DNA from: an uncultured Lachnospiraceae bacterium
GTDB taxonomy: Bacteria; Bacillota; Clostridia; Lachnospirales; Lachnospiraceae
Length of the DNA: 11,902 bases
Reading direction: 5' to 3'
NCBI GenBank assembly: GCA_948688495.1
Contig: CAPQSW010000056.1
Span: 1 to 11,902 of the forward strand
The notes beneath the pieces are model-generated. The model ran no database searches and was not told the DNA's origin. It saw only the letters and a list, made by a program, of their open reading frames with translations. Made by a program: the position numbers and the translations under genes. Shown one piece after another: positions 1 to 7,829 of the stretch (position 1 is the first letter of the stretch; each line of letters opens with the position of its first letter).

Positions 1-152
1 TAATGGGAATGCCCTGTTATGGGGAATATCAGGAGAACGGCTGTAAGCTGATTGTTTCTTCCGGGGCGTCTGTGGGTGTATTTCCGATACGGACAGAGAA
101 ACATTGTGAATATGTGGTGATTGAATTGAAGCAAAGTCATGGATCAAATTGA
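1..152 (+). CDS. 3' end of a probable metallophosphoesterase (partial)
   Basis: An open frame enters from the left edge and ends at TGA 150-152, leaving 49 readable codons from position 3. The tail contains NGCKLIVSSGASVGVFPIR followed by EYVVIELK. This matches the usual C-terminal end of calcineurin-like phosphoesterases of the YkuE type, where a 'G.Y..NG..L.VS.G.G....PIR....pE...I.L' pattern closes the metallophosphoesterase fold. The metal-binding motifs would lie upstream and are not visible, so the call rests on this tail alone. An ATG occurs at position 3 but has no visible ribosome binding site and is probably internal. The stop codon lies inside the first half-site of the TTGAG repeat that precedes the next operon. 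Confidence 0.5.
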   Translation, partial: MGMPCYGEYQENGCKLIVSSGASVGVFPIRTEKHCEYVVIELKQSHGSN

Positions 153-170
153 GGTTGAGTTGAGATTCAT
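149..170 (+). promoter_or_regulatory. TTGAG direct-repeat operator before operon A
   Basis: TTGAG occurs at 149, 155 and 160; the copies at 149 and 160 are exactly 11 bp apart. The 16-base core TTGAGGTTGAGTTGAG is identical to the one at 3068-3083 before the ABC operon. Eleven-bp-spaced direct repeats are the classical binding geometry of OmpR/PhoB-family winged-helix regulators. A weak -10 candidate, GGTAAT at 178-183, lies 13 bases after the last half-site, much like the arrangement before the second operon, so the repeat would overlap or replace the -35. Promoter assignment is inference; the repeats are seen directly. Confidence 0.6.
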
Positions 171-209
171 GGTACATGGTAATGAGAAAAATAAACGAGG
201 AGGTCCTAT

Positions 210-947
210 ATGGAAAATTCATCAGCAAAAAAGGAAAAGAAAAAAATGAGCAGACGTAAAAAAGTTGTGATAGCCGTCATAGCGGCAATAGTGGCAGCAG
301 CCATAGTTGGCGGAGGTATTTTTTACTGTACCTTTTTCCCAAATCCACTTGCAAAGAAAATTCCCGTCAGCGACATATCCGCAGGAACCATGTCTGTGAC
401 AGGTGAGAGCAATGTGCTTGTGGCATATTTCTCTTTGACAAATAACCGGGTGTATACGGCGGATGAAATGGATGCAGTGTCCTCGGCAAGCCTCAAAATA
501 GAAGATGGAACCGGATACGGCCATGCGGAGCTTTTGGCACTTGCAGCACAGGAAGTAACCGGAGGTGATATTTTTCCTATCAAAGTAGACGACCTGTACC
601 CGGAAACTTATGGCGGAGCGTTTGACCGGCACCATAGAGAGACGGGTACATCAATCCGGCCAGAACTGACAGAACATCTTGAAAGCATAGAAAATTACGA
701 TACGGTGATTATTATTTACCCGAACTGGCTAAGCAGTATGCCGGTGCCCGTTCTGTCATTTTTGGAGGAATATGATTTTTCGGGAAAGACGATCATACCG
801 ATTGCCACCAGTCAGGCATTGGGTTTGGGTTCCGGCCCGGAGCAGATTGCCGCAGCCTGCCCGGATGCAGTGGTGGCGGATGGACTTTCCGCAAGGAGTG
901 AGGACGGCGTAAAAGAATTCCTGACAAAAGCTGGTCTGGCAAAGTAA
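210..947 (+). CDS. Membrane-anchored flavodoxin (Flavodoxin_4-like)
   Basis: A 245-residue protein. Residues 6-18 are strongly basic and are followed by one hydrophobic segment (about 19-39), so the N-terminus should stay inside and the rest face outside. Residues about 68-243 form a flavodoxin-like domain: first strand VLVAYFS (69-75), then EVTGGDIFPIKVDDLYPETY (115-134), YDTVIIIYPNW (163-173), a FLEEYDFSGKTIIPIAT segment (184-200) and a C-terminal helix. This fits the Flavodoxin_4 group, FMN-binding electron carriers. The usual short SxTGNT phosphate loop is replaced by SLTNN plus an insert carrying DAVSSAS, before TGYGHAELLA (101-110). A similar insert occurs, from memory, in other anchored clostridial flavodoxins. 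C40 lies after the helix but FYC is not a convincing lipobox. The ribosome binding site GAGGAGG (197-203) is six bases before ATG. It is the first gene of a tight four-gene operon. Confidence 0.8.
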   Translation: MENSSAKKEKKKMSRRKKVVIAVIAAIVAAAIVGGGIFYCTFFPNPLAKKIPVSDISAGTMSVTGESNVLVAYFSLTNNRVYTADEMDAVSSASLKIEDGTGYGHAELLALAAQEVTGGDIFPIKVDDLYPETYGGAFDRHHRETGTSIRPELTEHLESIENYDTVIIIYPNWLSSMPVPVLSFLEEYDFSGKTIIPIATSQALGLGSGPEQIAAACPDAVVADGLSARSEDGVKEFLTKAGLAK

Positions 948-957
948 AGGAGGCTTC

Positions 958-1332
958 ATGCGTATCAAAAAGGTTTGCAAGTTATGTATAGATATAGGGA
1001 TGCTGGTTATTACGTTTCTGCTTATGGCTTCGGAGAGAACGGGGATTGTCCTGCATATGCTCCTGGGGGCGGCTTTGTTCGTCTTAGTTGTTGCTCACAA
1101 TATTTTAAATCTGGCATGGTGGGCAGGCATTGGCAAGGGAACATATAGCCGGACAAGGTGGATGCGTACTATATGGAATGTGTTGCTGCTCATTGACTTT
1201 TTACTGGTGATGATAAGCGGGATTCTGTATGCGGTCGGTCTGCATAGGATAACGGCGCTCTTATTTTTGATTCTGACTGTGATACATATAAGAGTGCATT
1301 GGAAAAAGGCTTCGGCAAAACAGCAGAAATAA
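958..1332 (+). CDS. DUF4405-like four-helix membrane protein, probable b-type cytochrome
   Basis: A 124-residue protein almost entirely of membrane helices, at about residues 8-24, 31-55, 71-92 and 97-114. Histidines H33, H47, H96, H110 and H114 sit in or at the ends of helices, as expected for axial heme ligands, and HNILNLAWW (47-55) resembles the conserved His/Asn/Trp patch of DUF4405 proteins. That family is thought to be related to membrane cytochromes b and occurs near flavin-based extracytosolic electron-transfer genes (from memory of the family). The gene starts 10 bases after the flavodoxin stop, and its AAGGAGG site (947-953) overlaps that stop by one base, so the two are almost surely co-translated. 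A plausible role is passing electrons across the membrane to the anchored flavodoxin. Heme binding is inferred, not shown. Confidence 0.65.
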   Translation: MRIKKVCKLCIDIGMLVITFLLMASERTGIVLHMLLGAALFVLVVAHNILNLAWWAGIGKGTYSRTRWMRTIWNVLLLIDFLLVMISGILYAVGLHRITALLFLILTVIHIRVHWKKASAKQQK

Positions 1333-1359
1333 CAGATATTGAATAGGAGGCTTATTAAA

Positions 1360-2124
1360 ATGGTATTGATAATCGTCTGCATTATCGCAGGACTTGGAGC
1401 AGGTATTGGAACAGGGCTTGCCGGTTTATCCGCAGCGGTGGTTATTACGCCCATGCTGATTACTTTCTGCGGATTTACGGCATATGAAGCGGTAGGAATT
1501 GCACTGGCTTCTGATGTGCTGGCTTCGGCAGTCACGGCATACACCTATGGGAAAAATAAAAATCTTGATATTAAAAACGGTCTTATAATGATGGCCTCTG
1601 TACTTGTATTTACGATTTTGGGGAGTTGGCTGTCCTCGCTCCTTCCCAATGCGGTCTTGGGAGGCAGTTCTTATATTATGACCTTTATTATGGGTGTCCG
1701 TTTTCTTGTAAGCCCCATAACAAAGACCACATCAAGGATGGATGAAATAGAGCCGAAAAAGAGGGTTATACGGTCTTTGCTTTCAGGAATCCATATCGGT
1801 CTGTTCTGTGGATTTGTCGGTGCTGGAGGTGGCGTGCTGCTTCTGATTACACTGACCTCTGTTCTCGGATATAGCCTGAAAACGGCAGTCGGAACAAGTA
1901 CCTTTATTATGACATTTACGGCTTTGACAGGGGCGGTTTCCCATGTAATCATTGGCGGTACGGTAAATGTAACGGCCCTTGTGGTCTGTGTGATAGCGGC
2001 ATTGGTCGGGGCAAGAGCTTCGGCGCTATTTGCGAATAAAGTGGATGCCAAAAAACAGAACAGGGTTACAGGCGTTGCACTGTGTGGATTAGGGGCTGTG
2101 CTGGCTCTTGTTAATTGGCTGTAA
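1360..2124 (+). CDS. TauE/SafE (TSUP) family anion transporter
   Basis: A 254-residue multi-pass membrane protein with the two-repeat layout of the TSUP family. The first repeat opens with GLGAGIGTGLAG and the second with GLFCGFVGAGGGVLLLITL, each followed by helices; the loop between them holds KTTSRMDEIEPKKR. The family carries small, often sulfur-containing or organic anions such as sulfite, sulfoacetate or taurine; the substrate cannot be read from sequence. An upstream TTG at 1339 would add seven residues, but TAGGAGG (1344-1350) sits nine bases before ATG 1360, which decides the start. The gene lies 27 bases after the DUF4405 gene. Next to a redox pair, transport of a sulfur anion linked to an external reduction is possible but only a guess. 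Confidence 0.8.
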   Translation: MVLIIVCIIAGLGAGIGTGLAGLSAAVVITPMLITFCGFTAYEAVGIALASDVLASAVTAYTYGKNKNLDIKNGLIMMASVLVFTILGSWLSSLLPNAVLGGSSYIMTFIMGVRFLVSPITKTTSRMDEIEPKKRVIRSLLSGIHIGLFCGFVGAGGGVLLLITLTSVLGYSLKTAVGTSTFIMTFTALTGAVSHVIIGGTVNVTALVVCVIAALVGARASALFANKVDAKKQNRVTGVALCGLGAVLALVNWL

Positions 2125-2153
2125 AAAGTATTTTGGGAGGGAAGTTTTGGAGT

Positions 2154-3071
2154 ATGAAACGCACAATTATTATAACAGGCGGCAATACAGGACTTGGTTA
2201 TTCCTGTGCCGGATATATTGCAGGGAGCAGCAACGATTATACTATTATGATAGCTTGCAGAAACGTACAGAAAGGAAACAAGGCAGCAGAAAAATTAAAG
2301 GAAAAGACAGGGAATCCTAATATTTATGTATTGGAACTTAATCTTGCTTCTTTTGCTTCTGTCAGAAAGTTCAAGGAGGATTATTGCAAAGGCGGTTATC
2401 CTCCTTTGTATGGGATAGTCTGCAACGCAGGGGTGCATCAGCATGGCAGATTGAAATATACGGAGGATGGGATTGAAGAAGCTTTTGGCGTGAATCATTT
2501 GGGACATTTCTTATTGGTGAATCTGTTATTGCAAAATATGGAAAACGATGGACGAGTTGTATTTGTGACGAGCGATACTCACGATTCGGATAAAATACAG
2601 TTCCATGATGCCGGGCGCCTTGCATACCCTGAAAAGTTTGGCTGTGCCGAAGATGGGTATCCCGTTTCAAAATTATGCAATATTTTATGTACTTATGAAA
2701 TGGCAAGAAGATTAAAGGGACAAGGTAAAAAGCATATTACTGTAAATGCGTTTAATCCCGGATTTATGCCAGATACAGGGCTGCCTAAAGCTCTGCCGCC
2801 AATTTTGAATATTTTGATTCCTGCACTGATTAGTGTATACGCGGTTTGTATCGGTACATACAGCAATTCAAGAAGATCGGGAAAAGCCTTAGCTGAAATG
2901 ATGGTGGGTAAAACATATGAGAATAAAACAGGTATCTACAATGACCGTGGAAAAATAAAAGAATCATCAAGGGCTTCTTATGACAAAAAAGCTGCTGTAC
3001 AGCTATGGGTTGAAAGTGCTGAAATGGCTGGTCTGAAAAATGAGGAAACCATTTGCGGTATTAAAAGTTGA
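2154..3071 (+). CDS. Short-chain dehydrogenase/reductase (classical SDR, protochlorophyllide-reductase-like group)
   Basis: A 305-residue cytoplasmic NAD(P)-dependent oxidoreductase. The Rossmann glycine motif TGGNTGLG is at residues 8-15, CNAG at 90-93, and the catalytic set is N114 (VNHLGHF), S140, Y169 and K173 (YPVSK), followed by NPGF after the catalytic helix. ACRN (34-37) after the second strand, with a basic residue there, hints at NADPH preference. Length and the long C-terminal part with AEMMVGKTYENKTGIYNDRGK resemble the protochlorophyllide-reductase/retinol-dehydrogenase-like SDRs; the substrate is unknown and no photosynthetic role is implied. A TTG at 2115 would overlap the transporter gene; ATG 2154 is preferred, although its GGGAGG site (2135-2140) is rather far, at 13 bases. 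This is the last gene of operon A. Its TGA stop (3069-3071) lies inside the next TTGAG repeat. Confidence 0.8.
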   Translation: MKRTIIITGGNTGLGYSCAGYIAGSSNDYTIMIACRNVQKGNKAAEKLKEKTGNPNIYVLELNLASFASVRKFKEDYCKGGYPPLYGIVCNAGVHQHGRLKYTEDGIEEAFGVNHLGHFLLVNLLLQNMENDGRVVFVTSDTHDSDKIQFHDAGRLAYPEKFGCAEDGYPVSKLCNILCTYEMARRLKGQGKKHITVNAFNPGFMPDTGLPKALPPILNILIPALISVYAVCIGTYSNSRRSGKALAEMMVGKTYENKTGIYNDRGKIKESSRASYDKKAAVQLWVESAEMAGLKNEETICGIKS

Positions 3072-3111
3072 GGTTGAGTTGAGGTTCGGTTGAGATTGGC
3101 TTGAGATTGAA
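3068..3111 (+). promoter_or_regulatory. Four-fold 11-bp TTGAG tandem repeat operator before the ABC operon
   Basis: TTGAG occurs at 3068, 3079, 3090 and 3101, each exactly 11 bp from the last, plus an extra copy at 3074. The 11-mers are TTGAGGTTGAG, TTGAGGTTCGG, TTGAGATTGGC and TTGAGATTGAA. This is the one-helical-turn tandem geometry bound head-to-tail by OmpR/PhoB-family regulators. The first 16 bases are identical to 149-164. The array ends just upstream of the -10 candidate at 3118-3123, suggesting activation from a site overlapping the -35. Confidence 0.7.
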
Positions 3112-3123
3112 TCGGCATACTAT
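3096..3123 (+). promoter_or_regulatory. Candidate promoter of the ABC operon
   Basis: TTGGCT (3096-3101), a 16-base spacer and TACTAT (3118-3123) give a weak sigma-A-like promoter inside and just after the TTGAG array, about 50 bases before the start codon at 3176. CATACT (3116-3121) is an alternative -10. Poor -35 agreement fits a promoter that needs an activator. The boxes are visible; use is inferred. Confidence 0.4.
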
Positions 3124-3175
3124 AGGAACAGCGCACAACATTTGAACTTAGGCGTTGAAGAAAGGGTGATGGCTT

Positions 3176-5998
3176 ATGCTGCAAATAAAAGGCATATCAA
3201 AACAGTACCGGACGGGTGAGCTGGTTCAGCAGGCTCTAAATGATGTCAGCTTGAATCTGCGGGATAATGAATTTGTTTCCATACTTGGCCCCAGCGGTTC
3301 AGGTAAAACTACGCTTCTGAATGTGATAGGCGGTCTTGACCGTTACGATGCCGGAGATTTGGTTATCAATGGTATTTCCACGAAGGAATATAAAGACCGG
3401 GACTGGGACGCTTACCGGAACCATACCATCGGTTTTGTGTTCCAAAGCTACAACCTGATTCCCCATCAGACAATCCTTGCCAATGTGGAGCTGGCTTTGA
3501 CGATTGGCGGTATTTCCAGAGATGACCGCAGGGAGCGGGCAAGGAAGGCGCTGGAGGAAGTGGGCCTGGGGGATCAGCTTCACAAGAAACCAAACCAGAT
3601 GTCCGGCGGGCAGATGCAGCGGGTGGCGATTGCCCGTGCCCTGGTAAATGACCCGGAAGTGCTTCTGGCGGACGAACCGACCGGGGCACTGGACAGCGAA
3701 ACCAGTATACAGGTCATGGAACTATTGAAAAAGGTTGCTGGGAACCGGCTGGTTGTTATGGTAACGCACAACTCGGAGCTTGCCAGGCAGTATTCTACAA
3801 GGATTGTGAAATTACGGGATGGAAGGGTTACAGATGACAGTGATCCATTTCTGCCGGAAGAAACGCCTGAAGGGGCAGGGCATAAAAGGATGGGGAAGGC
3901 AAAAATGTCCTTTCTGACTTCTCTTTCCCTAAGTTTTAATAATCTGTGGACAAAGAAGGGGCGGACGATTCTGACCGCTTTTGCCGGCTCTATCGGGATT
4001 ATCGGCATTGCATTGATCCTGGCTTTGGCAGAAGGGGTAAACGGTTATATTTCAGATATACAGAAAAGCACCATGACTTCCTATCCTATTACGATTAGTT
4101 CTCAATCCGTGGATATGTCCGGGATTATGGGGGCGAGAGGCGGCAGGCGGGAAAATGAGGTTTCGGCAGAGGGAAACCGTACCAGAGTTTACGCAGATTA
4201 CAGCGCTATCGAATCCAGTGAGGAAATGGCGTCAAATATTAAAGAGAACAATCTGACGGCGTTTAAGGAGTATCTGGATAATCCGGAAAGTGAAATTCAC
4301 CAGTATTTAGGTGAGAATGGCGTGGTGTATTCCTATGGCGCTCATTTTGGAATTTATTCTTATGATGCTGACGGGAACCTGGTGGCCTCCGATGCGGACA
4401 TAGATCAGGTCAGTGTGTCCACTCTTTCCAGTGAGGACAGTGCAGCAGGGGGCGGCCCGATGGCAAATATGGAGCGGATGAATCAGGTAATGAGCGGTTC
4501 TTCCGATGCAGGGGCTGAAAATTTCTCCGAACTGATGCCGGGGACGGACGGAAAAGCAGTCAGCACGATTCTTCTTGACAGTTATGACCTGCTGTATGGG
4601 AGCTGGCCGGAAAATTACAATGAAGTCGTCCTTGTGTTGAATGAAAATAATTCGATTCCGGCAGGGACATTATACCAGCTTGGTCTGATTACCGGGGAGG
4701 AACATAAAGAGATTACCGAACAGATTAAGAATGGGGAAGATGCAGAGGAACGTATTTGGGACTATGAGGAAATCTGCGGACATACTTTTTACATGGTTTT
4801 ACCATGCGACCAGTATAAAGAAAATAAGGATGGCACGTTTACCTATATCGGGGATGATGTTATGCAGATAGAATCCCTTTTGGAAAACAGTGTAAATTTG
4901 AAGATTACCGGTATTATCCGTCCGGCGGCGGATGCTGAAAATGCGTCAATCCCTACTTCTGTGGCATACACGGTGGCGCTGACTGATTACGTGATAAAAC
5001 ATACAGATGAAAGCGCGGTTGTTCTGGCACAGGAAAAGACGCCGGAAGTCAATGTATTAAACGGAATCAATTTTAAAGCTGCGGATGATGAAGCAAAAGC
5101 TGCTGATGCAATGATCTATATGTCAAATATGGGGATTTCCGATAAGGCTGCTATGTATGCAAATATTCTGGAACATCAGGAGACGGATGCCCAGGAAGAG
5201 CAGGAGCATATAGAGGCCATGCAGGGCGCGCCTTCCATGAGTCCCAGTGAGATGGCGGCTATGGAAGGGGTGGAACGGACGGAAGAAGATGAAATCGAAT
5301 TGGCAAGGGCACTGGATGAATGGCTGGAAAATGACCCGGATCAGGAAACCCTGGTGTCGGCTTACGATATATTTATTGCCGGGCCTACCTTTGAAGAAAA
5401 CATGAGAAAATTCGGGAAGGTAAGCTACGATGCCCCGTCCTCTATCAGCATTTATACGGACAGCTTTGAGGACAAAGAAGCAGTTTCAGACTGTATCGAC
5501 CGTTACAACGAGGGGGCCAAAAAGAAGGAGCAGATTACTTATACAGATTATGTGGCGCTGCTTACCAGTTCCATTACTTCGATTGTAGATGTAATTTCCT
5601 ACGTGCTGATTGCGTTTGTTGCGGTGTCACTGATTGTTTCCAGTATTATGATTGGAATTATCACGCACATTTCTGTATTGGAGCGTACAAAAGAAATCGG
5701 TATTTTGCGGGCGATAGGTGCGTCAAAACGGAATATTTCACAGGTGTTCAATGCAGAGACGGTGATTGTGGGGCTGTTGGCAGGTATTCTGGGTGTGGGT
5801 GTTTCCGCTCTCCTGACCATCCCGATCACTTCGGTTATCCAGAACCTATTGGGCGCTTCGGAACTTTCTGCTTCCCTCCCGATTACGGCGGCGCTGCTCT
5901 TGCTCCTGTTAAGTGTGGCAATCACAGTCATTGCAGGATGGATTCCTTCCAGAAGGGCAGCGAAGAAAGACCCGGTAGCGGCATTGCGTACAGAGTAA
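3176..5998 (+). CDS. ABC transporter with fused ATPase and FtsX/MacB-type permease
   Basis: A 940-residue protein. The ATPase domain spans about 1-225: Walker A GPSGSGKT (38-45), Q-loop Q90, signature SGGQM (143-147), Walker B LLADE (163-167), D-loop ALD (171-173) and H198. All are intact, and the sequence is of the MacB/LolD type. A first membrane helix (about 264-288) follows, then a soluble extracytoplasmic region of about 500 residues, then three helices (about 803-830, 861-885, 901-922). ERTKEIGILRAIGAS (836-850) is the hallmark cytoplasmic loop of the FtsX/MacB permease fold. With four helices it should act as a dimer, moving or sensing substrates at the outer face of the membrane rather than carrying them through a channel. 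Relatives include drug and antimicrobial-peptide resistance and cell-envelope systems; the substrate here is unknown. Start ATG 3176 follows AAAGGGTG (3161-3168). It is first in operon B, behind the TTGAG array. Confidence 0.88.
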   Translation: MLQIKGISKQYRTGELVQQALNDVSLNLRDNEFVSILGPSGSGKTTLLNVIGGLDRYDAGDLVINGISTKEYKDRDWDAYRNHTIGFVFQSYNLIPHQTILANVELALTIGGISRDDRRERARKALEEVGLGDQLHKKPNQMSGGQMQRVAIARALVNDPEVLLADEPTGALDSETSIQVMELLKKVAGNRLVVMVTHNSELARQYSTRIVKLRDGRVTDDSDPFLPEETPEGAGHKRMGKAKMSFLTSLSLSFNNLWTKKGRTILTAFAGSIGIIGIALILALAEGVNGYISDIQKSTMTSYPITISSQSVDMSGIMGARGGRRENEVSAEGNRTRVYADYSAIESSEEMASNIKENNLTAFKEYLDNPESEIHQYLGENGVVYSYGAHFGIYSYDADGNLVASDADIDQVSVSTLSSEDSAAGGGPMANMERMNQVMSGSSDAGAENFSELMPGTDGKAVSTILLDSYDLLYGSWPENYNEVVLVLNENNSIPAGTLYQLGLITGEEHKEITEQIKNGEDAEERIWDYEEICGHTFYMVLPCDQYKENKDGTFTYIGDDVMQIESLLENSVNLKITGIIRPAADAENASIPTSVAYTVALTDYVIKHTDESAVVLAQEKTPEVNVLNGINFKAADDEAKAADAMIYMSNMGISDKAAMYANILEHQETDAQEEQEHIEAMQGAPSMSPSEMAAMEGVERTEEDEIELARALDEWLENDPDQETLVSAYDIFIAGPTFEENMRKFGKVSYDAPSSISIYTDSFEDKEAVSDCIDRYNEGAKKKEQITYTDYVALLTSSITSIVDVISYVLIAFVAVSLIVSSIMIGIITHISVLERTKEIGILRAIGASKRNISQVFNAETVIVGLLAGILGVGVSALLTIPITSVIQNLLGASELSASLPITAALLLLLLSVAITVIAGWIPSRRAAKKDPVAALRTE

Positions 5999-6011
5999 CA
6001 ACTTTAGGAGG

Positions 6012-6037
6012 GGGGTGCTTTGTGCATCCCTTTCTTT
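6012..6037 (+). terminator. Hairpin with T-rich tail in the ABC operon (attenuator candidate)
   Basis: GGGGTGC (6012-6018) can pair with GCATCCC (6024-6030), seven pairs including one G-T, around the loop TTTGT, followed by TTTCTTT (6031-6037). It sits in the 67-base gap between the fused ABC gene and the exporter pair and looks like a weak intrinsic terminator that would lower but not abolish readthrough. The interrupted T tract makes it imperfect. Confidence 0.45.
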
Positions 6038-6065
6038 CCATAACATGATTTATCAGGAGGTTTTT

Positions 6066-7829
6066 ATGCTCAAAATATTAAAGTACATGAACCGGCGTGA
6101 CTGGCTGTTTGTCGTATGCTCTCTTGTGTTTATTATCTGCGGGGTAGGACTGGACTTGCGGCTGCCGGATTACATGAGGGAGATTACAGCTTTAGTGCAG
6201 ACGCCCGGAAGTGAAATGGGCGAGATTCTGTCTGCGGGAGGCTCCATGCTGCTGTGTGCGTTGGGGAGCCTTGTGACGGCTTTTATTGTAGGTTTCTTTG
6301 TGGCGCAGATTGCGGCGGGGCTTGCCATGCGGCTGCGGGAGGCTGTTTATAATAAGACGATGGATTTTTCGATGGAAGAAATCGGGAAATTTTCTACGGC
6401 GAGCCTGATTACACGCACTACCAATGATATTCAGCAGATACAGATGTTTGTGGCATTGGGGCTGCAGGCAATGATTAAAGCGCCGATTCTGGCGGTATGG
6501 GCAATCTTAAAGATAGCCGGGAAAAGCTGGCAATGGACAACCATCACGGGAGGCGCGGTTGCAACCCTTACGGTAATGCTTGGCACGGTAATCGCCCTGG
6601 TGCTGCCGAAATTTAAGAATATGCAGAAGCTCACGGATAACCTGAACCGTGTGGCAAGGGAAAATCTCACAGGTATTCGCGTGGTGCGGGCTTATAATGC
6701 GGAGGGGTATCAGGAGAAAAAGTTTGAGGGTGCAAACGAGGAACTGACAAGGACGAACCTGTTTACCAGCAGGACCATGTCCGTATTGTTTCCGGGAATG
6801 ACCTTGATTATGTCCGGGCTGACGCTCGCTATCTATTGGGCGGGAGTATATATTATCAATGATGCGGCGCTCACAGACCGGCTCGGTATTTTTTCGGATA
6901 TGGTGGTGTTTTCCTCTTATGCCATGCAGATCATTATGGCGTTTATGATGCTTGTTATGACTTTCATTGTGCTGCCGAGGGCGGTTGTGTCTGCAAAGCG
7001 TATCAATGAGGTGCTTGATACGGAGACAAAAATAAAGGATGGTAAAATCAGCGGTTCTGAATTATTCGAGCAGGGAGAAATTGAATTTAAGCGCGTATCG
7101 TTCCGCTACCCGGATGCGGAGGAAGCGATTCTCACAGACATCAGCTTTACCGTCCATCGGGGAGAGACAGCGGCTTTCATAGGTTCTACCGGAAGCGGCA
7201 AAAGTACCCTGATTAACCTGGTTCCCCGTTTCTACGATGTGACCGATGGGGAAATCTGTATTGACGGGATTAACATTAAAGAATATACCCAGGAGGCCCT
7301 TCACAGGAAATTGGGATATGTCTCACAGCGGGCAGTTATGTTCAGGGGAAGTGTGCTGTCCAATGTGACGTATGGAGAAAACGGGCGGCAGAGCGTGGAT
7401 GAAGAATTGCTCTGGAAATCCATAGAAATCGCACAGGCGGGGGATTTTGTCCAGGGCATGGATAGTGGGTTTCATACGGCAGTTGCGCAGGGCGGAACGA
7501 ATCTGTCCGGCGGGCAGAAACAACGGCTTGCCATAGCAAGGGCCATTTACCGCAGGCCGGAAATCTATATTTTTGATGATTCCTTTTCAGCTCTGGATTA
7601 TAAGACAGACCGGATTCTTCGGAAAATGCTGAAACAGGAAACAGGAACGGCTACGACCTTGATTGTGGCACAGCGTATCGGTACGATCATGGATGCCGAC
7701 AAGATTATCGTGCTGGATGAAGGTAAGATTGTGGGGATTGGCAGGCATAAGGAGCTTCTGGCAAATTGTCCTGTCTATCGTGAAATTGCGGAATCACAGT
7801 TATCGAAGGAGGAATTGGAAAGTGACTGA
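6066..7829 (+). CDS. ABC exporter half-transporter with degenerate ATP site (heterodimer subunit 1)
   Basis: A 587-residue type IV (ABCB-like) half-transporter. The six-helix membrane domain spans about 12-310. The ATPase domain (about 338-575) has Walker A GSTGSGKS (373-380), signature LSGGQ (480-484) and Walker B IYIFDD (500-505). The residue after Walker B is D505 instead of the catalytic glutamate, and the switch histidine is Q536 (VAQR). These two changes are the hallmark of the degenerate-site subunit in heterodimeric exporters such as BmrC/BmrD, LmrC/LmrD and TM287/288, so the downstream gene should be its partner. Substrate is unknown; drugs, peptides or lipids are typical of the family. 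CAGGAGG (6054-6060) is five bases before ATG 6066; an in-frame GTG at 6015 lies within the hairpin and is rejected. The gene overlaps the next by eight bases. Confidence 0.9.
   Translation: MLKILKYMNRRDWLFVVCSLVFIICGVGLDLRLPDYMREITALVQTPGSEMGEILSAGGSMLLCALGSLVTAFIVGFFVAQIAAGLAMRLREAVYNKTMDFSMEEIGKFSTASLITRTTNDIQQIQMFVALGLQAMIKAPILAVWAILKIAGKSWQWTTITGGAVATLTVMLGTVIALVLPKFKNMQKLTDNLNRVARENLTGIRVVRAYNAEGYQEKKFEGANEELTRTNLFTSRTMSVLFPGMTLIMSGLTLAIYWAGVYIINDAALTDRLGIFSDMVVFSSYAMQIIMAFMMLVMTFIVLPRAVVSAKRINEVLDTETKIKDGKISGSELFEQGEIEFKRVSFRYPDAEEAILTDISFTVHRGETAAFIGSTGSGKSTLINLVPRFYDVTDGEICIDGINIKEYTQEALHRKLGYVSQRAVMFRGSVLSNVTYGENGRQSVDEELLWKSIEIAQAGDFVQGMDSGFHTAVAQGGTNLSGGQKQRLAIARAIYRRPEIYIFDDSFSALDYKTDRILRKMLKQETGTATTLIVAQRIGTIMDADKIIVLDEGKIVGIGRHKELLANCPVYREIAESQLSKEELESD

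Noticed and set aside
210..330. Flavodoxin as a lipoprotein
   Set aside because: C40 is preceded by I-F-Y after the hydrophobic segment, which does not match a usual lipobox; an uncleaved membrane anchor fits better.
1339..1359. Upstream TTG start for the TSUP transporter
   Set aside because: TTG 1339 lies before the ribosome binding site TAGGAGG (1344-1350), which is correctly placed for ATG 1360.
2115..2153. Upstream TTG start for the short-chain dehydrogenase
   Set aside because: It would overlap the transporter gene and add a non-homologous stretch; the Rossmann fold begins right after ATG 2154.
3299..4008. Long antisense reading frames opposite the ABC ATPase domain, and similar ones elsewhere
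   Set aside because: They mirror codon bias of the + strand genes, lack ribosome binding sites and show no recognisable family pattern.
7663..7821. Longer N-terminus for the second exporter subunit
   Set aside because: This part overlaps the conserved end of the first subunit in another frame and has no membrane-domain resemblance; GTG 7822 has an ideal ribosome binding site.
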